DNA of 64,000 nucleotides, from positions 186,001 through 250,000 of the forward strand of contig NZ_FNRF01000003.1 in NCBI RefSeq assembly GCF_900107775.1. Direction: 5' to 3'. A program made the translations under genes and the position numbers. Under the pieces are notes generated by a model. The model was not told the DNA's origin. It saw only the letters and a list, made by a program, of their open reading frames with translations, and did not search any database. Position 1 is the first letter of the stretch; each line of letters opens with the position of its first letter. Source of the DNA: Xylanibacter ruminicola. GTDB taxonomy: Bacteria > Bacteroidota > Bacteroidia > Bacteroidales > Bacteroidaceae. Positions 42,645 through 52,700 of the stretch are shown one piece after another.

Positions 42645-42676
42645 ATCCGTGTTAATCCGTGTAATCCGTGCCTAAA
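42645..42676. repeat. AATCCGTGT tandem repeat, second site
   Basis: AATCCGTGTT, AATCCGTGT, AATCCGTGC, then CTAAAA, as at 28104-28131. It lies between the HU-like and smalltalk genes. Confidence 0.75.
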
Positions 42677-42678
42677 AT

Positions 42679-43200
42679 TTAATCGCCGTACGACTCATCG
42701 TCACCGCCATTACTTGGCGTAGTCGAGCCACCACCGTTAGTCGGTGTAGTCGAACCTCCTCCGGTATTACCCGAGTTCGAAGGCTCAGTAGCCAACTTAC
42801 CATTCACGAAGGTAGCCTTCTTAAGGGTAGCCTCCAGGTTCAGACTCTTACTCATCAGGTCGCCAGTGGCACGGGCCTTCAGCTTTACACCGCTGATGTT
42901 CTTAGATACAGTGAAGTCCTCTTCCTTCAGCGCCATCTCCTTGTTCTTGATACCAAGCGAGAAAATGGCCAGGTCGTCGATCTTCACGTTCTTACCCTCC
43001 AGCAGGAGCTCTTTGATACAAGCAATCATATCGGTGAGCAGACCCTTGATAACGCCCTTAGAGTAAGGCGAATTGTGATGACTCATGTGTTCAGCCAGAG
43101 CATCCAGGTCGATAGTCTCTTCAACCACGTTCTTGGCGAACCACTTTCCAAAACACTTGTGACTAGTGATTTTGATTTGCTGTAAAATGTAACGTACCAT
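42679..43200 (-). CDS. HU-like DNA-binding protein
   Basis: 173 residues. The N-terminal 110 residues look like the Bacteroidales HU family: TIDLDALAEHMSHHNSPYSK, GVIKGLLTDMIACIKELLLE, GKNVKIDDLAIFSLGI, KISGVKLKARATGDL-type end. The tail is disordered, with GGGSTTPTNGGGSTTPSNGG and an acidic end. It probably binds and bends DNA. It is upstream of the smalltalk and amidase genes in the same direction. Confidence 0.88.
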   Translation of the reverse strand: MVRYILQQIKITSHKCFGKWFAKNVVEETIDLDALAEHMSHHNSPYSKGVIKGLLTDMIACIKELLLEGKNVKIDDLAIFSLGIKNKEMALKEEDFTVSKNISGVKLKARATGDLMSKSLNLEATLKKATFVNGKLATEPSNSGNTGGGSTTPTNGGGSTTPSNGGDDESYGD

Positions 43201-43318
43201 AAGTAAAATTTAAAAGTTAAAAAATGTAATAATTAAAGTGCCATCCGGAATAGCGAGTACAAAATTACTACTTCGCAAAAGGCAATTGACCAGTTATGAC
43301 AAGTTAGCTTGAAAATAA

Positions 43319-43648
43319 TTAGAAATCAGGTGGAATTTCTGTGATTTTCGTCCATTTACCTTCAAAAAAGGTAGTCAGTTGCAACTCACGCACCACCTTC
43401 TGATACAGCTGATGACTCTGCAATACTCGCTCATCCTGCAGCTCTGGTGGCAGATCAATGCAGTAATCTTCACAAACATACTTCACGGCTTGTGGCGGCA
43501 GTAGCCTGGCATAGCGCTTAACCCCTAAGGCATCAAGGATATGTTTACGGGTTCGCAGATAGCGATTAAAGGTAGGATACGATACACCAGCCAGTTCGGC
43601 CAACTTGGCCTTGCTGATAAAAAGATGCTTATTGTAGTAATTTACCAT
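43319..43648 (-). CDS. Small DNA-binding-like protein (DUF4248-like)
   Basis: 109 residues. FISKAKLAELAGVSYPTFNR looks like a helix-turn-helix, followed by KHILDALGVKRYARLLPPQAV and an extra C-terminal part. This pattern recalls DUF4248 proteins that sit near HU-like genes in Bacteroidales capsule regions, though it is longer than most. Role unknown; a transcriptional or replication adaptor is possible. Confidence 0.6.
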   Translation of the reverse strand: MVNYYNKHLFISKAKLAELAGVSYPTFNRYLRTRKHILDALGVKRYARLLPPQAVKYVCEDYCIDLPPELQDERVLQSHQLYQKVVRELQLTTFFEGKWTKITEIPPDF

Positions 43649-43710
43649 ATTGATTGTGGTTGAAAAGTAATTTGATTTTAGATAAAAAGTAAATTGATTG
43701 TGGAGCGAAA

Positions 43711-44436
43711 CTAAGTTGATTCCTGGATATAATCCACAAGGTCGATTTTCCGCCGTTTTTGGTCGGCCGAGGCATGGCGCTCTAAGAAGTCAGATACGTA
43801 GATACGGTTCTGTTTGGGCCATAAAAACGATTGCATCACCTGTTGCGCCACTGCATACCACCGAGTGTAAGCCGTCAGCTCCTCGTCGGTATCAGGCAGC
43901 AAGATTATCTGGCAGCGTTGCAGCGCCCAGAACTTCGAAGGCTGCAATTCGCCCAGTCCGCCTGCCGCCAGCCACACATACTGCGGATACAGCTCCGATA
44001 AGATAACCGCTGATTTCTCGGCCTCTACGATACACACGGTGCAAGGCTCCCGCACCAGATGCAAACCGAAGAACACGTGATCGCTCTGAAAAGAGCCCTG
44101 CGGCAGTTCAAAGTGCTTCTTCAACAGATACATCGCCCACGTCGCATGACGGTTCTTCAACCGGTGGCAGTCGGCACCATACCACATCAGTTTGCCATCA
44201 TGCACACGGCCCATCTGGTCAATCTGCCAGTAGATGACGGCATCATCCTTCGATCGGCCTAGCCGGTAGCGCAGTGCTGCATGCACCATCTGCCGCTTGG
44301 TAAGCATCCCGTTGGCAACCACCGCCCGGCAAAAACTGCTTTGAGCCGATAACGGCCGCGCCCATAGCGGTGGCGCTGGCATATACAAGCCGAGATTTCT
44401 GAGCGAGTCTTTGAATAGATCTTTTAATTTCATCAT
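43711..44436 (-). CDS. Toprim-like/DUF6371-type primase-related protein
   Basis: About 241 residues from the ATG pair at 44436/44433 (MMKLKDLFKDSLRNLGLY). The region VCIVEAEKSAVILSELYPQY, AAGGLGELQ and IILLPDTDE matches a Toprim core (Glu, then Asp-x-Asp), as in bacteriophage-type primases. The missing CHC2 zinc finger suggests a variant. I start at the ATG because the upstream in-frame region is a hairpin repeat. It lies next to a RecA-like ATPase, so the pair could unwind and prime DNA. Confidence 0.7.
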   Translation of the reverse strand: MMKLKDLFKDSLRNLGLYMPAPPLWARPLSAQSSFCRAVVANGMLTKRQMVHAALRYRLGRSKDDAVIYWQIDQMGRVHDGKLMWYGADCHRLKNRHATWAMYLLKKHFELPQGSFQSDHVFFGLHLVREPCTVCIVEAEKSAVILSELYPQYVWLAAGGLGELQPSKFWALQRCQIILLPDTDEELTAYTRWYAVAQQVMQSFLWPKQNRIYVSDFLERHASADQKRRKIDLVDYIQEST

Positions 44437-44453
44437 ATTGTTGGGGGGCGATC

Positions 44454-44524
44454 GGAGAGGCCCTTTTCCCCCTAAAGATTTACGTACTCCTGTTAAGGAG
44501 TACTCCAATCTTGGGGGAGGCCTC
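44454..44524. repeat. Hairpin in the gap between the primase-like and ATPase genes
   Basis: An imperfect inverted repeat of about 50 bp around TACGTACTCCTGTTAAGGAG, bounded by CCCCCTAAAGATT and AATCTTGGGGG. It has no run of Ts on the coding side, so it may be a REP-like element rather than a terminator. Confidence 0.6.
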
Positions 44525-44540
44525 AAAAGGGGTTAGGATT

Positions 44541-45701
44541 TTACCATATCTCAATCTGTTCTGCAACAGGCTTTGCAGGTGGCGCTGATTTGAGGCGATA
44601 AACTACATGATTCTGGTTGTCGTGGCTCTTTACCATCAGCCCCTGATTCATGGCCTTTTCAAGGCATTTGATGTAGAGATGACGAGAGGCTATACGACCT
44701 AAGGTCATCACCGCATAGCGCAGGGCAGCTCCAGTAAGCGAATCGTGCCCTTGGAAAGCATCGGTAAACAAACGGGGCACATCCATGGCCCACGACCCGT
44801 CAATGTGTCGCACCACGTATTCGTCGTTAAGTGGAGGTCGATCCTGATAATCATCATCCTGCTGCGATAGATAGCCCATAGGAGGCGCCTCGGTAATGCA
44901 AGGCAATCCATCATCGCCCACAGTGAAATAAAGATCCTGCTCGATGTCGTACTTACGGGTGTAAAGCTGCTCGAGCTTAAAGATGCGCTGCGGCATCAGT
45001 TTCTCGGTCGCAAACACGTCGAAAGCCTTGTTCAGCAGCTCGGTTCCTAACCAGCCACGCGGGTCGCGACTCTCGCCACTCTTGTTCTGGTGCAGCACAC
45101 ATACAATACAGCAGTCTTTTTCCTGAGCCACGTGCATCAGTTTCTCGATTAGTTCCTGTGCCACCGTGCCGTCGTTGATGTCGCCCACCAAGTCGCGGAT
45201 ACCGTCCAGAATCACTAAGTCGGGTTTGTAGTAATTGATAGCAGCAATGAGATAGGCCTCGCGTTTCTCTCGATCCAGATTACGAACATTGAAAATGTCA
45301 AACATATCCTCGGGGAAAGGATCCCCATTTTTGTTGACACGCTCATAAAGGGGCATGATACGGTTTTTCAGGATGTCCTGAGTAGAGTTGTCACTCTGTT
45401 CCGTGTCGTACCATAAAAGCCGAAGTTTGCTCTCCGTAAGCCTACGGAAAGACAAGACTTCAGCCATCACACAAAGCACCATCAGCATCGACATCACGAA
45501 TGTCTTACCGCTCTTGGCGCGACCAGTAAAGGCCACTAGCTCACGTCGTGGAAAACAAGGTTCGTTAAACAGCGAAAACAGGAACTCCATAGGAGCCAGT
45601 ACTTTAGTAGAGGTGATGCGATTCTCTTCCAGTTCCAGAATCTCTGGTGTAACGCTGGGTTGTTCGCCGGCATGAGCCAGTTCATTAGTTATTGGGTCCA
45701 T
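44541..45701 (-). CDS. RecA-like AAA ATPase (RepA-type helicase)
   Basis: 386 residues from the ATG at 45701 (MDPITNELAHAGEQPSVTPE). Walker A GRAKSGKTFVMS (about 58-69), Walker B LVILDGIRDLVGD and a RecA-like core with VCVLHQNKSG; the C-terminal 90 residues look like a winged helix. These ATPases occur with primases on plasmids, prophages and Bacteroidales mobile regions. The TTG/earlier start is rejected because it would overlap the upstream gene widely. Confidence 0.8.
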   Translation of the reverse strand: MDPITNELAHAGEQPSVTPEILELEENRITSTKVLAPMEFLFSLFNEPCFPRRELVAFTGRAKSGKTFVMSMLMVLCVMAEVLSFRRLTESKLRLLWYDTEQSDNSTQDILKNRIMPLYERVNKNGDPFPEDMFDIFNVRNLDREKREAYLIAAINYYKPDLVILDGIRDLVGDINDGTVAQELIEKLMHVAQEKDCCIVCVLHQNKSGESRDPRGWLGTELLNKAFDVFATEKLMPQRIFKLEQLYTRKYDIEQDLYFTVGDDGLPCITEAPPMGYLSQQDDDYQDRPPLNDEYVVRHIDGSWAMDVPRLFTDAFQGHDSLTGAALRYAVMTLGRIASRHLYIKCLEKAMNQGLMVKSHDNQNHVVYRLKSAPPAKPVAEQIEIW

Positions 45702-45714
45702 GGCATTAGGTCGG

Positions 45715-46029
45715 TTAGTCGTTAAGCTTCTGATAGAGTGACTTGTAGTATTCACGTGCTTCATCCAGAATAGCCTCTCCGAGTTCGTTCCAATCATCTA
45801 GGAATTCATCATCGGTTTGATAGTGTGCTTTGATACGTAGAATTTGGAAAAATCTTGAAACATGGATGTCGTAAGGCTCATCGGCACGCAGCCATCTGCC
45901 GTTCACACCATTTCGTTGAATAAATCTGGTCAGCCCATGCTGAAGTCTGATTTGAGTTAATAACTGCTGCATGGCAAATTTTGCCATACCCTCTCCCAAA
46001 ACGGGAATCTTTGCATTGAATTTTTTCAT
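45715..46029 (-). CDS. Small hypothetical protein, first gene of the primase cluster
   Basis: 104 residues (MKKFNAKIPVLGEGMAKFAM at the start), largely helical and charged. It ends 13 bp before the ATPase gene start. I do not recognise a family. Expression from the 46030-46291 gap would lead to the whole minus-strand cluster down to 42045. Confidence 0.55.
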   Translation of the reverse strand: MKKFNAKIPVLGEGMAKFAMQQLLTQIRLQHGLTRFIQRNGVNGRWLRADEPYDIHVSRFFQILRIKAHYQTDDEFLDDWNELGEAILDEAREYYKSLYQKLND

Positions 46030-46291
46030 TGTGACTTTAAATTTTTAAGTTTTACTTCCGGAGCGAAAAGCCCCAATAATTCGCGCATTCGCGCCCGCGA
46101 AAGTACCACTTCAGCCACGAAGCATGATGACTAGTATATCCGTCATCATTGTTAAATGAGATAAGGATTATTAAATTCTTTTAACAGGGCGTATGAATGT
46201 ATACCTATAGAATCAAGATTGGCCTATAATAGGCTTACAAAAGATATAGTTAAGCAGAATACATAATAATGCAGGCCATTTATATAGCACT
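46030..46291. other. Divergent intergenic region between primase and DUF262 clusters
   Basis: 262 bp. A GC-rich CGCGCATTCGCGCCCGCGAA segment is next to the minus-strand gene; a perfect palindrome GCCTATAATAGGC (about 46223-46235) lies 57 bp upstream of the DUF262 gene and could be an operator or promoter core. No gene is seen. Confidence 0.45.
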
Positions 46292-47473
46292 ATGGATAAG
46301 AAAGTTTATTATGGAGAGTACACGCTGAAGTACTGGATAGAGTTACTACTGAAGAAGGATTTAGAGTTACCTGATTATCAGCGCAGTTTTGTGTGGTCAG
46401 AAGAACAGGTGAAAGGCTTTGTTAAAGGCATTCAAGAAGACGGCTTTGTCCCACCAGTAACAATCGGTGTATGTAATATCGGCGGCGAGAATCATAACCT
46501 GATACTTGATGGACAGCAGCGTCTTTCTAGTCTGTTACTGGCTTATTTCAAGGCTTTCCCAAAGAAAGATGTTTTCCCCCGTGGTGGGGAGGATCTGAGT
46601 TTGGCTGATGGTGCGGCTGAAGAAGAAGATGGCGAACCAGATGTGGAATATATCAATTGGTCTTTGCGTATGTTCGCAGACAAAGGACCTGTAGAGCAGA
46701 ACGTTAGAGATTATATTACTGCAACACAATACAACCATGTGGATTATGGTGTGACACCAGATTTCTTTGAAACCAAATTTATCCCCTTTTCATTCATCAT
46801 TCCTAATGCGGCAGATGAAGCAGAACAACATGAGTTTTATTCTACAGTGTTTCGAAATATCAATATACTTGGTACTCCTCTTGAACCTATTGAAAGCCGC
46901 AAGTCACTCTACTTCCTGAAGAGTGAGTTGAAGGATTTCTTTGATCCCGAGTGTTGTCGTGGTTATAAGATTGAATTGGTGGGAAAGAATCAGATGTTTG
47001 ATTTTGTAAGAGCAATGGCTTTACTTTCACAATTTAGGAAAGAAGGTCGTTCAAATCGATTAGCTCAGAGTTATAAGCCGCGTATGGAGAAATACTACGA
47101 GGAGTATATCTATTCTGTTGTAAAAGATAGTCCTGACAGCATGTTTGCTCAGTTCTCAACATACATTCCCAATAAAGATTTTGCACCGAGAATAGTTAAG
47201 CTACAAAGATCTCTTCAAGGTTTGCATTATGATCAGTTGCATTTTACGTCAATCATTGATGCCGATGTATATATGTTGGGACTTATCTATCAAACTGTGA
47301 TTCGAGGCAAGGATATTGATTTGACTAGAGGCGCTGAACTGAAATCTGCTTTGCAACGTAAGATTAACGTCTATAAGGCAGACCAAAGCCATAAAGGCTC
47401 ACCATCGCTCTTTAAACATATGCGTAGCCGTGTAGAGTATTCTATAACAACTTTCAACCGTTATGCCTTATAG
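46292..47473 (+). CDS. DUF262 domain protein
   Basis: 393 residues. The N-terminal DUF262 (ParB/GmrS-like) domain has LELPDYQRSFVWSEEQVKGF and the NTP-handling motif LILDGQQRLSSLL (Asp73-Arg77). Full GmrSD type IV restriction enzymes add a DUF1524 HNH nuclease; none is present here and the C-terminal half is helical. The 3' end overlaps the HEPN gene by 11 bp. DUF262 proteins act in defence against modified phage DNA, and the HEPN partner may provide the toxic activity. AT-rich codons differ from the chromosomal core. Confidence 0.85.
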   Translation: MDKKVYYGEYTLKYWIELLLKKDLELPDYQRSFVWSEEQVKGFVKGIQEDGFVPPVTIGVCNIGGENHNLILDGQQRLSSLLLAYFKAFPKKDVFPRGGEDLSLADGAAEEEDGEPDVEYINWSLRMFADKGPVEQNVRDYITATQYNHVDYGVTPDFFETKFIPFSFIIPNAADEAEQHEFYSTVFRNINILGTPLEPIESRKSLYFLKSELKDFFDPECCRGYKIELVGKNQMFDFVRAMALLSQFRKEGRSNRLAQSYKPRMEKYYEEYIYSVVKDSPDSMFAQFSTYIPNKDFAPRIVKLQRSLQGLHYDQLHFTSIIDADVYMLGLIYQTVIRGKDIDLTRGAELKSALQRKINVYKADQSHKGSPSLFKHMRSRVEYSITTFNRYAL

Positions 47474-48233
47474 CCAGCCGAAAAGTCATATTACGTTTAT
47501 CCTGAAGCCTGCTACTGATATAGTAAAAGAGGCTGTATGGTCGCTGAATGCCAGCAGTGGAGGTATAGAAGTATATCCTCTTTGTAGTTATCTGCTACAT
47601 TCTTTGTTTTTGAAACTAACAGGTGCTCAGGAGCAGAAGTTAAAATGCATCTGTTGGGAGATAGCCTGTCGTGATTTTGACTATCGTTATGAGCGCTTAG
47701 AGCGGAATCGCTATAGTGAATGTTCTGATTATAACGATAAGAATATGGTTTATAACGACCTGATTGATGAGATAAGAAAGCATGACGAATCATTCACCAT
47801 AACCGATGCATTGAAAGATGAAATACTTGCTGATTGGAGAGTTTCCACACAGTACATGTTTGAGAATAGCCTGATGTCAAAATGTTTTAAGAAAAAATGG
47901 GATGATTATCAATCGATTATTTCTGGTGTGAATCGGAAATGGATAATGAATGGTAAACAGTTATTGACAAATAAAGATAATTTGACAGCGGCGGAGAGAA
48001 TTCCCACTTGCGGTTTGGCTTTAAAAGAATTGTTCGTAAGATTTGTTTATGCCGAACGGAATCGTTGTGCACATAACACACGGTCGTATCAACACAATCT
48101 ACCTTCTATGAAGGGCATGATGGAAGAAAAATATAAGTTGCAAAATTATTTCTTATTTATGTCAGTATTGTTGTTGCTAGATAAAATTTACGTAAAATTA
48201 TTTGGAATTTATTTGGAAAAAGAAAATAAATAG
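47463..48233 (+). CDS. HEPN-type putative RNase
   Basis: 256 residues, mostly alpha-helical. Near the end AERNRCAHNTRS has the HEPN Rx4H motif (Arg199, Asn200, His204), the catalytic signature of HEPN RNases used by toxin-antitoxin and abortive infection systems. It overlaps the DUF262 gene by 11 bp and is followed after 6 bp by an AbiGi-like gene. Family is inferred from the motif and helical fold, not from a close match. Confidence 0.7.
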   Translation: MPYSQPKSHITFILKPATDIVKEAVWSLNASSGGIEVYPLCSYLLHSLFLKLTGAQEQKLKCICWEIACRDFDYRYERLERNRYSECSDYNDKNMVYNDLIDEIRKHDESFTITDALKDEILADWRVSTQYMFENSLMSKCFKKKWDDYQSIISGVNRKWIMNGKQLLTNKDNLTAAERIPTCGLALKELFVRFVYAERNRCAHNTRSYQHNLPSMKGMMEEKYKLQNYFLFMSVLLLLDKIYVKLFGIYLEKENK

Positions 48234-48239
48234 TTTATT

Positions 48240-49061
48240 ATGGGTTTAAGTTCAAACATTCTTTGGCATCAGACAGATAAGAAGGGACTGATGTCCATCT
48301 TGAAAGAAAAACGTCTCCGATATGGATATAGCCGCGAATCTATATTTGTTAAGGCAAAAAAGGATGAACTTGCCATTCCGATGGTTAGTGTATGTGACTT
48401 ACCTTTTTCCGAGATGGATTCTTTTCTTGGAAAGTATGGTAATTATGCAATAGGTTTGTCCTTAGACTGGGGTAAAAGAAATGGCTTGAACCCTGTTTGG
48501 TATTGTTTGGGAAAATCAGATGTTCTCACACAAATTGCAAAAAGACTTGAAAAAGCAGAATCGTTAGAAGAACGTAAGACGATTTTTGATATTTTGTCAT
48601 ATGTTAAATTCGTTGAGGGCGTTTTACCAAAGAAGAATTATCGTAACTATCGTTTTTATGACGAACGCGAATATCGGAAATGTCCAACAATGGATGAACT
48701 CTACAAAGGAAATTTTAAGCCAATACTAACAGAGTCTGAGTATGGTAAATATAAGGAAGAACACTCAAATAGTTCGTCGATGGATTTGGGTGTTCCATTC
48801 GAGTGGGTAGACATAAAGTTCATCGTTGTATATAATGAGCAGAACATTGACGAGGTTAAAGAAGAATTACAAAAGAGAGGGTGTGATAACTCTCAGATTA
48901 GTATCTTTACAGAGAATCAAGTGCGTCAAGATTTTATAGGTATAAAGCACGATGAACTTTATGTTCAAGAATCTGACAATCCAATAATGGACTTGATTAC
49001 AGGAAGAAAGAGTATTGTGGAATTGATGATTCAAGAGATGAAAAATAATAAGGTAGAGTAA
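48240..49061 (+). CDS. AbiGi-like protein (abortive infection antitoxin family)
   Basis: 273 residues. WHQTDKKGLMSILKEKRLRY, PMVSVCDLPFSEMD and GKYGNYAIGLSLDWGKRNGL followed by NPVWY match the AbiGi family, named as antitoxins of the AbiG abortive-infection pair. The partner AbiGii nucleotidyltransferase is absent; instead the gene follows DUF262 and HEPN genes with a 6-bp gap. It could neutralise or help the HEPN protein. Confidence 0.7.
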   Translation: MGLSSNILWHQTDKKGLMSILKEKRLRYGYSRESIFVKAKKDELAIPMVSVCDLPFSEMDSFLGKYGNYAIGLSLDWGKRNGLNPVWYCLGKSDVLTQIAKRLEKAESLEERKTIFDILSYVKFVEGVLPKKNYRNYRFYDEREYRKCPTMDELYKGNFKPILTESEYGKYKEEHSNSSSMDLGVPFEWVDIKFIVVYNEQNIDEVKEELQKRGCDNSQISIFTENQVRQDFIGIKHDELYVQESDNPIMDLITGRKSIVELMIQEMKNNKVE

Positions 49062-49250
49062 TCATTCTGACAGATTTTTCATAGGTTAATCCGGCCGGGA
49101 TTATTAGATGGGGTGTTTTGTAAGCGTGAAAAAATGACGTATTGCAGGGGCTGAATAAAGAGATTACCCAAAACAGTAGTATAAGGCGTTATAGATTTGA
49201 ATCTGCATATTGAAAATATAACAAAAGCGTAACAGTCACAAGTATTCCTA
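49062..49250. other. Gap between the AbiGi gene and the HA mini-gene
   Basis: About 190 bp. No gene, repeat or clear terminator is visible apart from a CCGGCCGGG tract near 49092. Confidence 0.5.
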
Positions 49251-49481
49251 ATGACCCAATCCGAGCGCTGGCAGATGCAGTACGGGCAGGTGATGGCATT
49301 CATTGCAACCAACCACCGACGTCCATCAAAATACTATGCTGAGGAGCGATTGCTGTGGCATTGGCTTCGTAGAAACATCAAACTCATGTCGAAAGGCGAA
49401 CTTCCTATAGAGAGAAAGGAGAAATTTGAGGCTTTGATAGCACTGGATGAAAAATATCGGAGAGTGAATCAATTCAAATGA
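49251..49481 (+). CDS. Helicase-associated (HA) domain mini-protein
   Basis: 76 residues: MTQSERWQMQYGQVMAFIAT, then RRPSKYYAEERLLWHWLRR and IERKEKFEAL. The WxxLRR and ERxxKFEAL spacing matches the helicase-associated domain normally found in tandem at the end of helicase-like proteins. Here it is alone. A closely related but broken copy lies at 55887-55988, across the Detocs genes. Confidence 0.65.
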   Translation: MTQSERWQMQYGQVMAFIATNHRRPSKYYAEERLLWHWLRRNIKLMSKGELPIERKEKFEALIALDEKYRRVNQFK

Positions 49482-49716
49482 AATAATGCTAGATTTCCTA
49501 TATGCGAAGGGGAAATGCATAGCTCAAAAGTGTCTTGCGCTAATTAAAGCGGTTGTTGCTTTTTTTAAAAAGGGAGGCTGAGATTACCTCTTGCTCTCCT
49601 AACTTAGGAGAGAAATCATGCGGCAACAGCCGCACAAGCACCACAGTACGTGGAAGCGGCGGCGCGTGATAGATAAAGGTAACAATCAAATTATTCAAAA
49701 TTGAAAGTAATTGACA
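49482..49716. other. Leader region before Detocs with a hairpin
   Basis: 235 bp without a convincing gene. It holds a perfect CTCTCCTAA/TTAGGAGAG hairpin (about 49595-49613) and a CGGCAACAGCCG stem (about 49621-49632). They may be a terminator-like or regulatory structure ahead of dtcA. Confidence 0.5.
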
Positions 49717-52700
49717 ATGGACAAAGCAAAGGTAAATAAATGGTTGAGCTATCTAAATACACAGAACACCAATAAGAAAGGTGTGCTTTCAGGTATGCTT
49801 GACGAGTGTACATTTGACGAGCTGGAACTTATCTATCATAGAAGCAGAAGTTTGTACCACGGACTATTGTCCTTGTCATATCTGAGGCGCAAGAACTACT
49901 CTGAAATCTATAGTAGCTCCATTCAGCCTCATCGTCCGATAAAAGAATACGTAGGCCTTCAGGCATACGTCATTAAGCGAAATGCTGATCTTATCAACCA
50001 GTACGTTGAACTTAAATACCAGGCAGACTGTGCAGTGCTAAGGGGCGACTATGTACAGGCCCGTACCTTCATAGAGAAGATAAATAAGACGGTCAGCTAC
50101 TCTTATTGGGCAGCGTGCTACCTTATTAAGATAGAGCGCCTTGACAAAGGTCTTCAGGCCTGTAGTAACCTGTACAACAGGCTCTTCAGTGAGAACCATA
50201 CTATCGTTCAGAGTCTAATATACTGTGCGTTCCGCTCTTCGTCGCTCGATTTCCTGTTGGAAGACGTGAAGCGCGTGCTATGGCCGAAATCCGCCGCCGA
50301 TAGCGAACTTGTTAACAACTACCTTATTTCTCACAGTATGCCTTATCTGGGCTTCAAAGAAGGTATTTGGATGTGTACGGATATGAATTCTTCCATTATC
50401 GACCTGTACAACAACCTGATCAATTTCCTTCCAAATTTGGAGGATGCGACCCTCAATGACGAATCTGTGAGACATTGCCTCAGTGAGCTGAATGCGTGCA
50501 TCAAGGACAAATATCTCAATAAGCTGTGCTACCTGTTCAAAATAGGAACAAATCTAGTCGTGGATAACGAACGACAGACTATATTAAACGACTATTTGCA
50601 AGCAGACTATGCGTCTGTGCAAGAAAAGGCAAAACCGTATTTCGAGAGAAATGCGGATGACTTTGAGGTATACAGTCTGTATCTGAAAAGTCTGTTGCAC
50701 TGTGGCGGCACCATAGAACAGCCATCAAACGAGAGTGATATCACCAAGAAGATAGGCTATCATTATTTTGAGATACTCTCTCACAAAAACAACCAGTCGT
50801 TCCATAAACGAAGACTACAGAATATCTGCCGTTCACAATACCACATACAAGGTGTGCGGTACATGCTGTCGCTTCTCGACGGAATAGAGACGGACGACAT
50901 CTATTCATTGTACGATACCTCATGGAAATGTTTGCCGTATCATTCGCCCGTTGATGCCTGTATGTTTGAAGAGCAGGATGACCGCAAAGCATACATCCGC
51001 ACCCTTTCAAGGGGTACTGATGTATGGGAACAACTGTTCAACGAACATCCAGTCAACCTGACTGATGATTATATGGAATTGTCCATAGCAGGTATCGACC
51101 GCGACACCGCTTATCCGTTCCTTGAGAAACGATTCAATAATAACGATGTCCCACCTTATATGAAGGACGCGGTAGCGTCGTTCATATTCAATCACTTGAT
51201 TCGACTGGAACATTACCAGGAGGCTATTCGCTTCTATGTGGAGAGCCGACTGCATGATGCCGCTCTGGTTATAGGGTTCGAAAACAAAGATACCATTATC
51301 GGTATTCTCGAAAATAAGGACATCGCCCGTGAGATACCCCTCGAATTGTCCATCTTTGCCGAGATGGTTGGAGCAGATGCAGAGTCTATGTATTTCATTT
51401 ACAAGAAGTACCTTAAGACCTGCGGCGTTCAACGCGCATCAGAGATTGAGATTACTGGCGATGAGAAGCAACGCTATTTCTTGGAGAATGTGGCGGTTGT
51501 CAAGGTGCTTACCCTCCATGTGCTTCGCTTTAAGAGCGTCAAGCAGGTGATGGAGGAGCGAAGTGCAATATGCTCCAACCTCTATGATTACTATCAGGAC
51601 AAGAAAATAAATGAAGAGATATCCTCTATCTGCCGTGATATTAAGATAATGGATCTTAACAATCAAGTCGATGAGAGCAAAATCTATGTGGATGTAAGAA
51701 GTATCAAGGATAATGAGTTAAAAGAAGCCCGTGACTTATATGACATGTTTGACAATACTTCGAATCAGGTAGCTTATCACGACATAGTCATGAGTGAAAT
51801 TTATAATCTTTTCAATAGTCATGGACTGCCAACAAACTTTTCAGAAATTGACGAAACAGGAAAATTAAGGGATGCAAGTGGTAAGGTGGAAATGGTTAAT
51901 TATCGCAAAGATGTGATGACGCAGTTGTTCCTTGCCATCCGCAATCAGTTCCTGTTCAACCCTAAATTTGGCCTTGACAACTATCTGAGCACCCGTATTC
52001 GTCACGGCACATTGGTCAATCAGCTCCGCAATCATTTCGAGGAACGTAATCTGGTCACGAATACCATCAATGGCAACTATGCTCATAATGATTTTTGGGT
52101 AGGCTCACAATTTGAATTACGAGATAGCCGGACGCTCCAATGCTTGCAACTTTTTGAGTCTTTTTCCAAATGCACCGATGCTATCATTTCCGACATCAAA
52201 GACTCTTATGTGCAGGTAAAGACCGAAGACCACAAAGAAAAGGAAAAAGGTTGTTTCGATTTTGATAAGAGATTTTTCGATGGAGTCATCGATATGCTAC
52301 TGATGAATCAGACATTAAACAGTTTTGATGCATGTTATGATTTGATAATAGAATATCTGTGGAAGCATACAGAGCGTTGTTTAGAGACGATGCGAGAAAA
52401 ACTCGTTGAAGTTCAGACGGAAATGCTTAACAATCTTCACACCCTTCAGCGTGACGTGCTGAATGTAATTGGCTCAGACAATCCTGGTGTCAACTTATTC
52501 AATGATGCCGTCAGCTATTGCCAAAACGGAATTCAGAACGACTTCCAGATAGTCACCAAGTGGTTCAAACGCAGCAATTATGTTGATTTCGACTTCACCA
52601 TAGGTCAGGTTATCGATACCAGTATAGGTTTTATTAACCGCAACAACAAGAACATTCTCAAAACCCGTGTCACTGACAACAGCGCAACTACCTTTCAAGG

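Noticed and set aside
42045..46029. The amidase/primase cluster as a prophage
   Set aside because: No integrase, terminase, capsid, portal or tail gene is found in or around it.
49487..49581. Small peptide gene between the HA mini-gene and dtcA
   Set aside because: Careful frame reading gives a stop after 11 codons; the longer open frame has no start codon.
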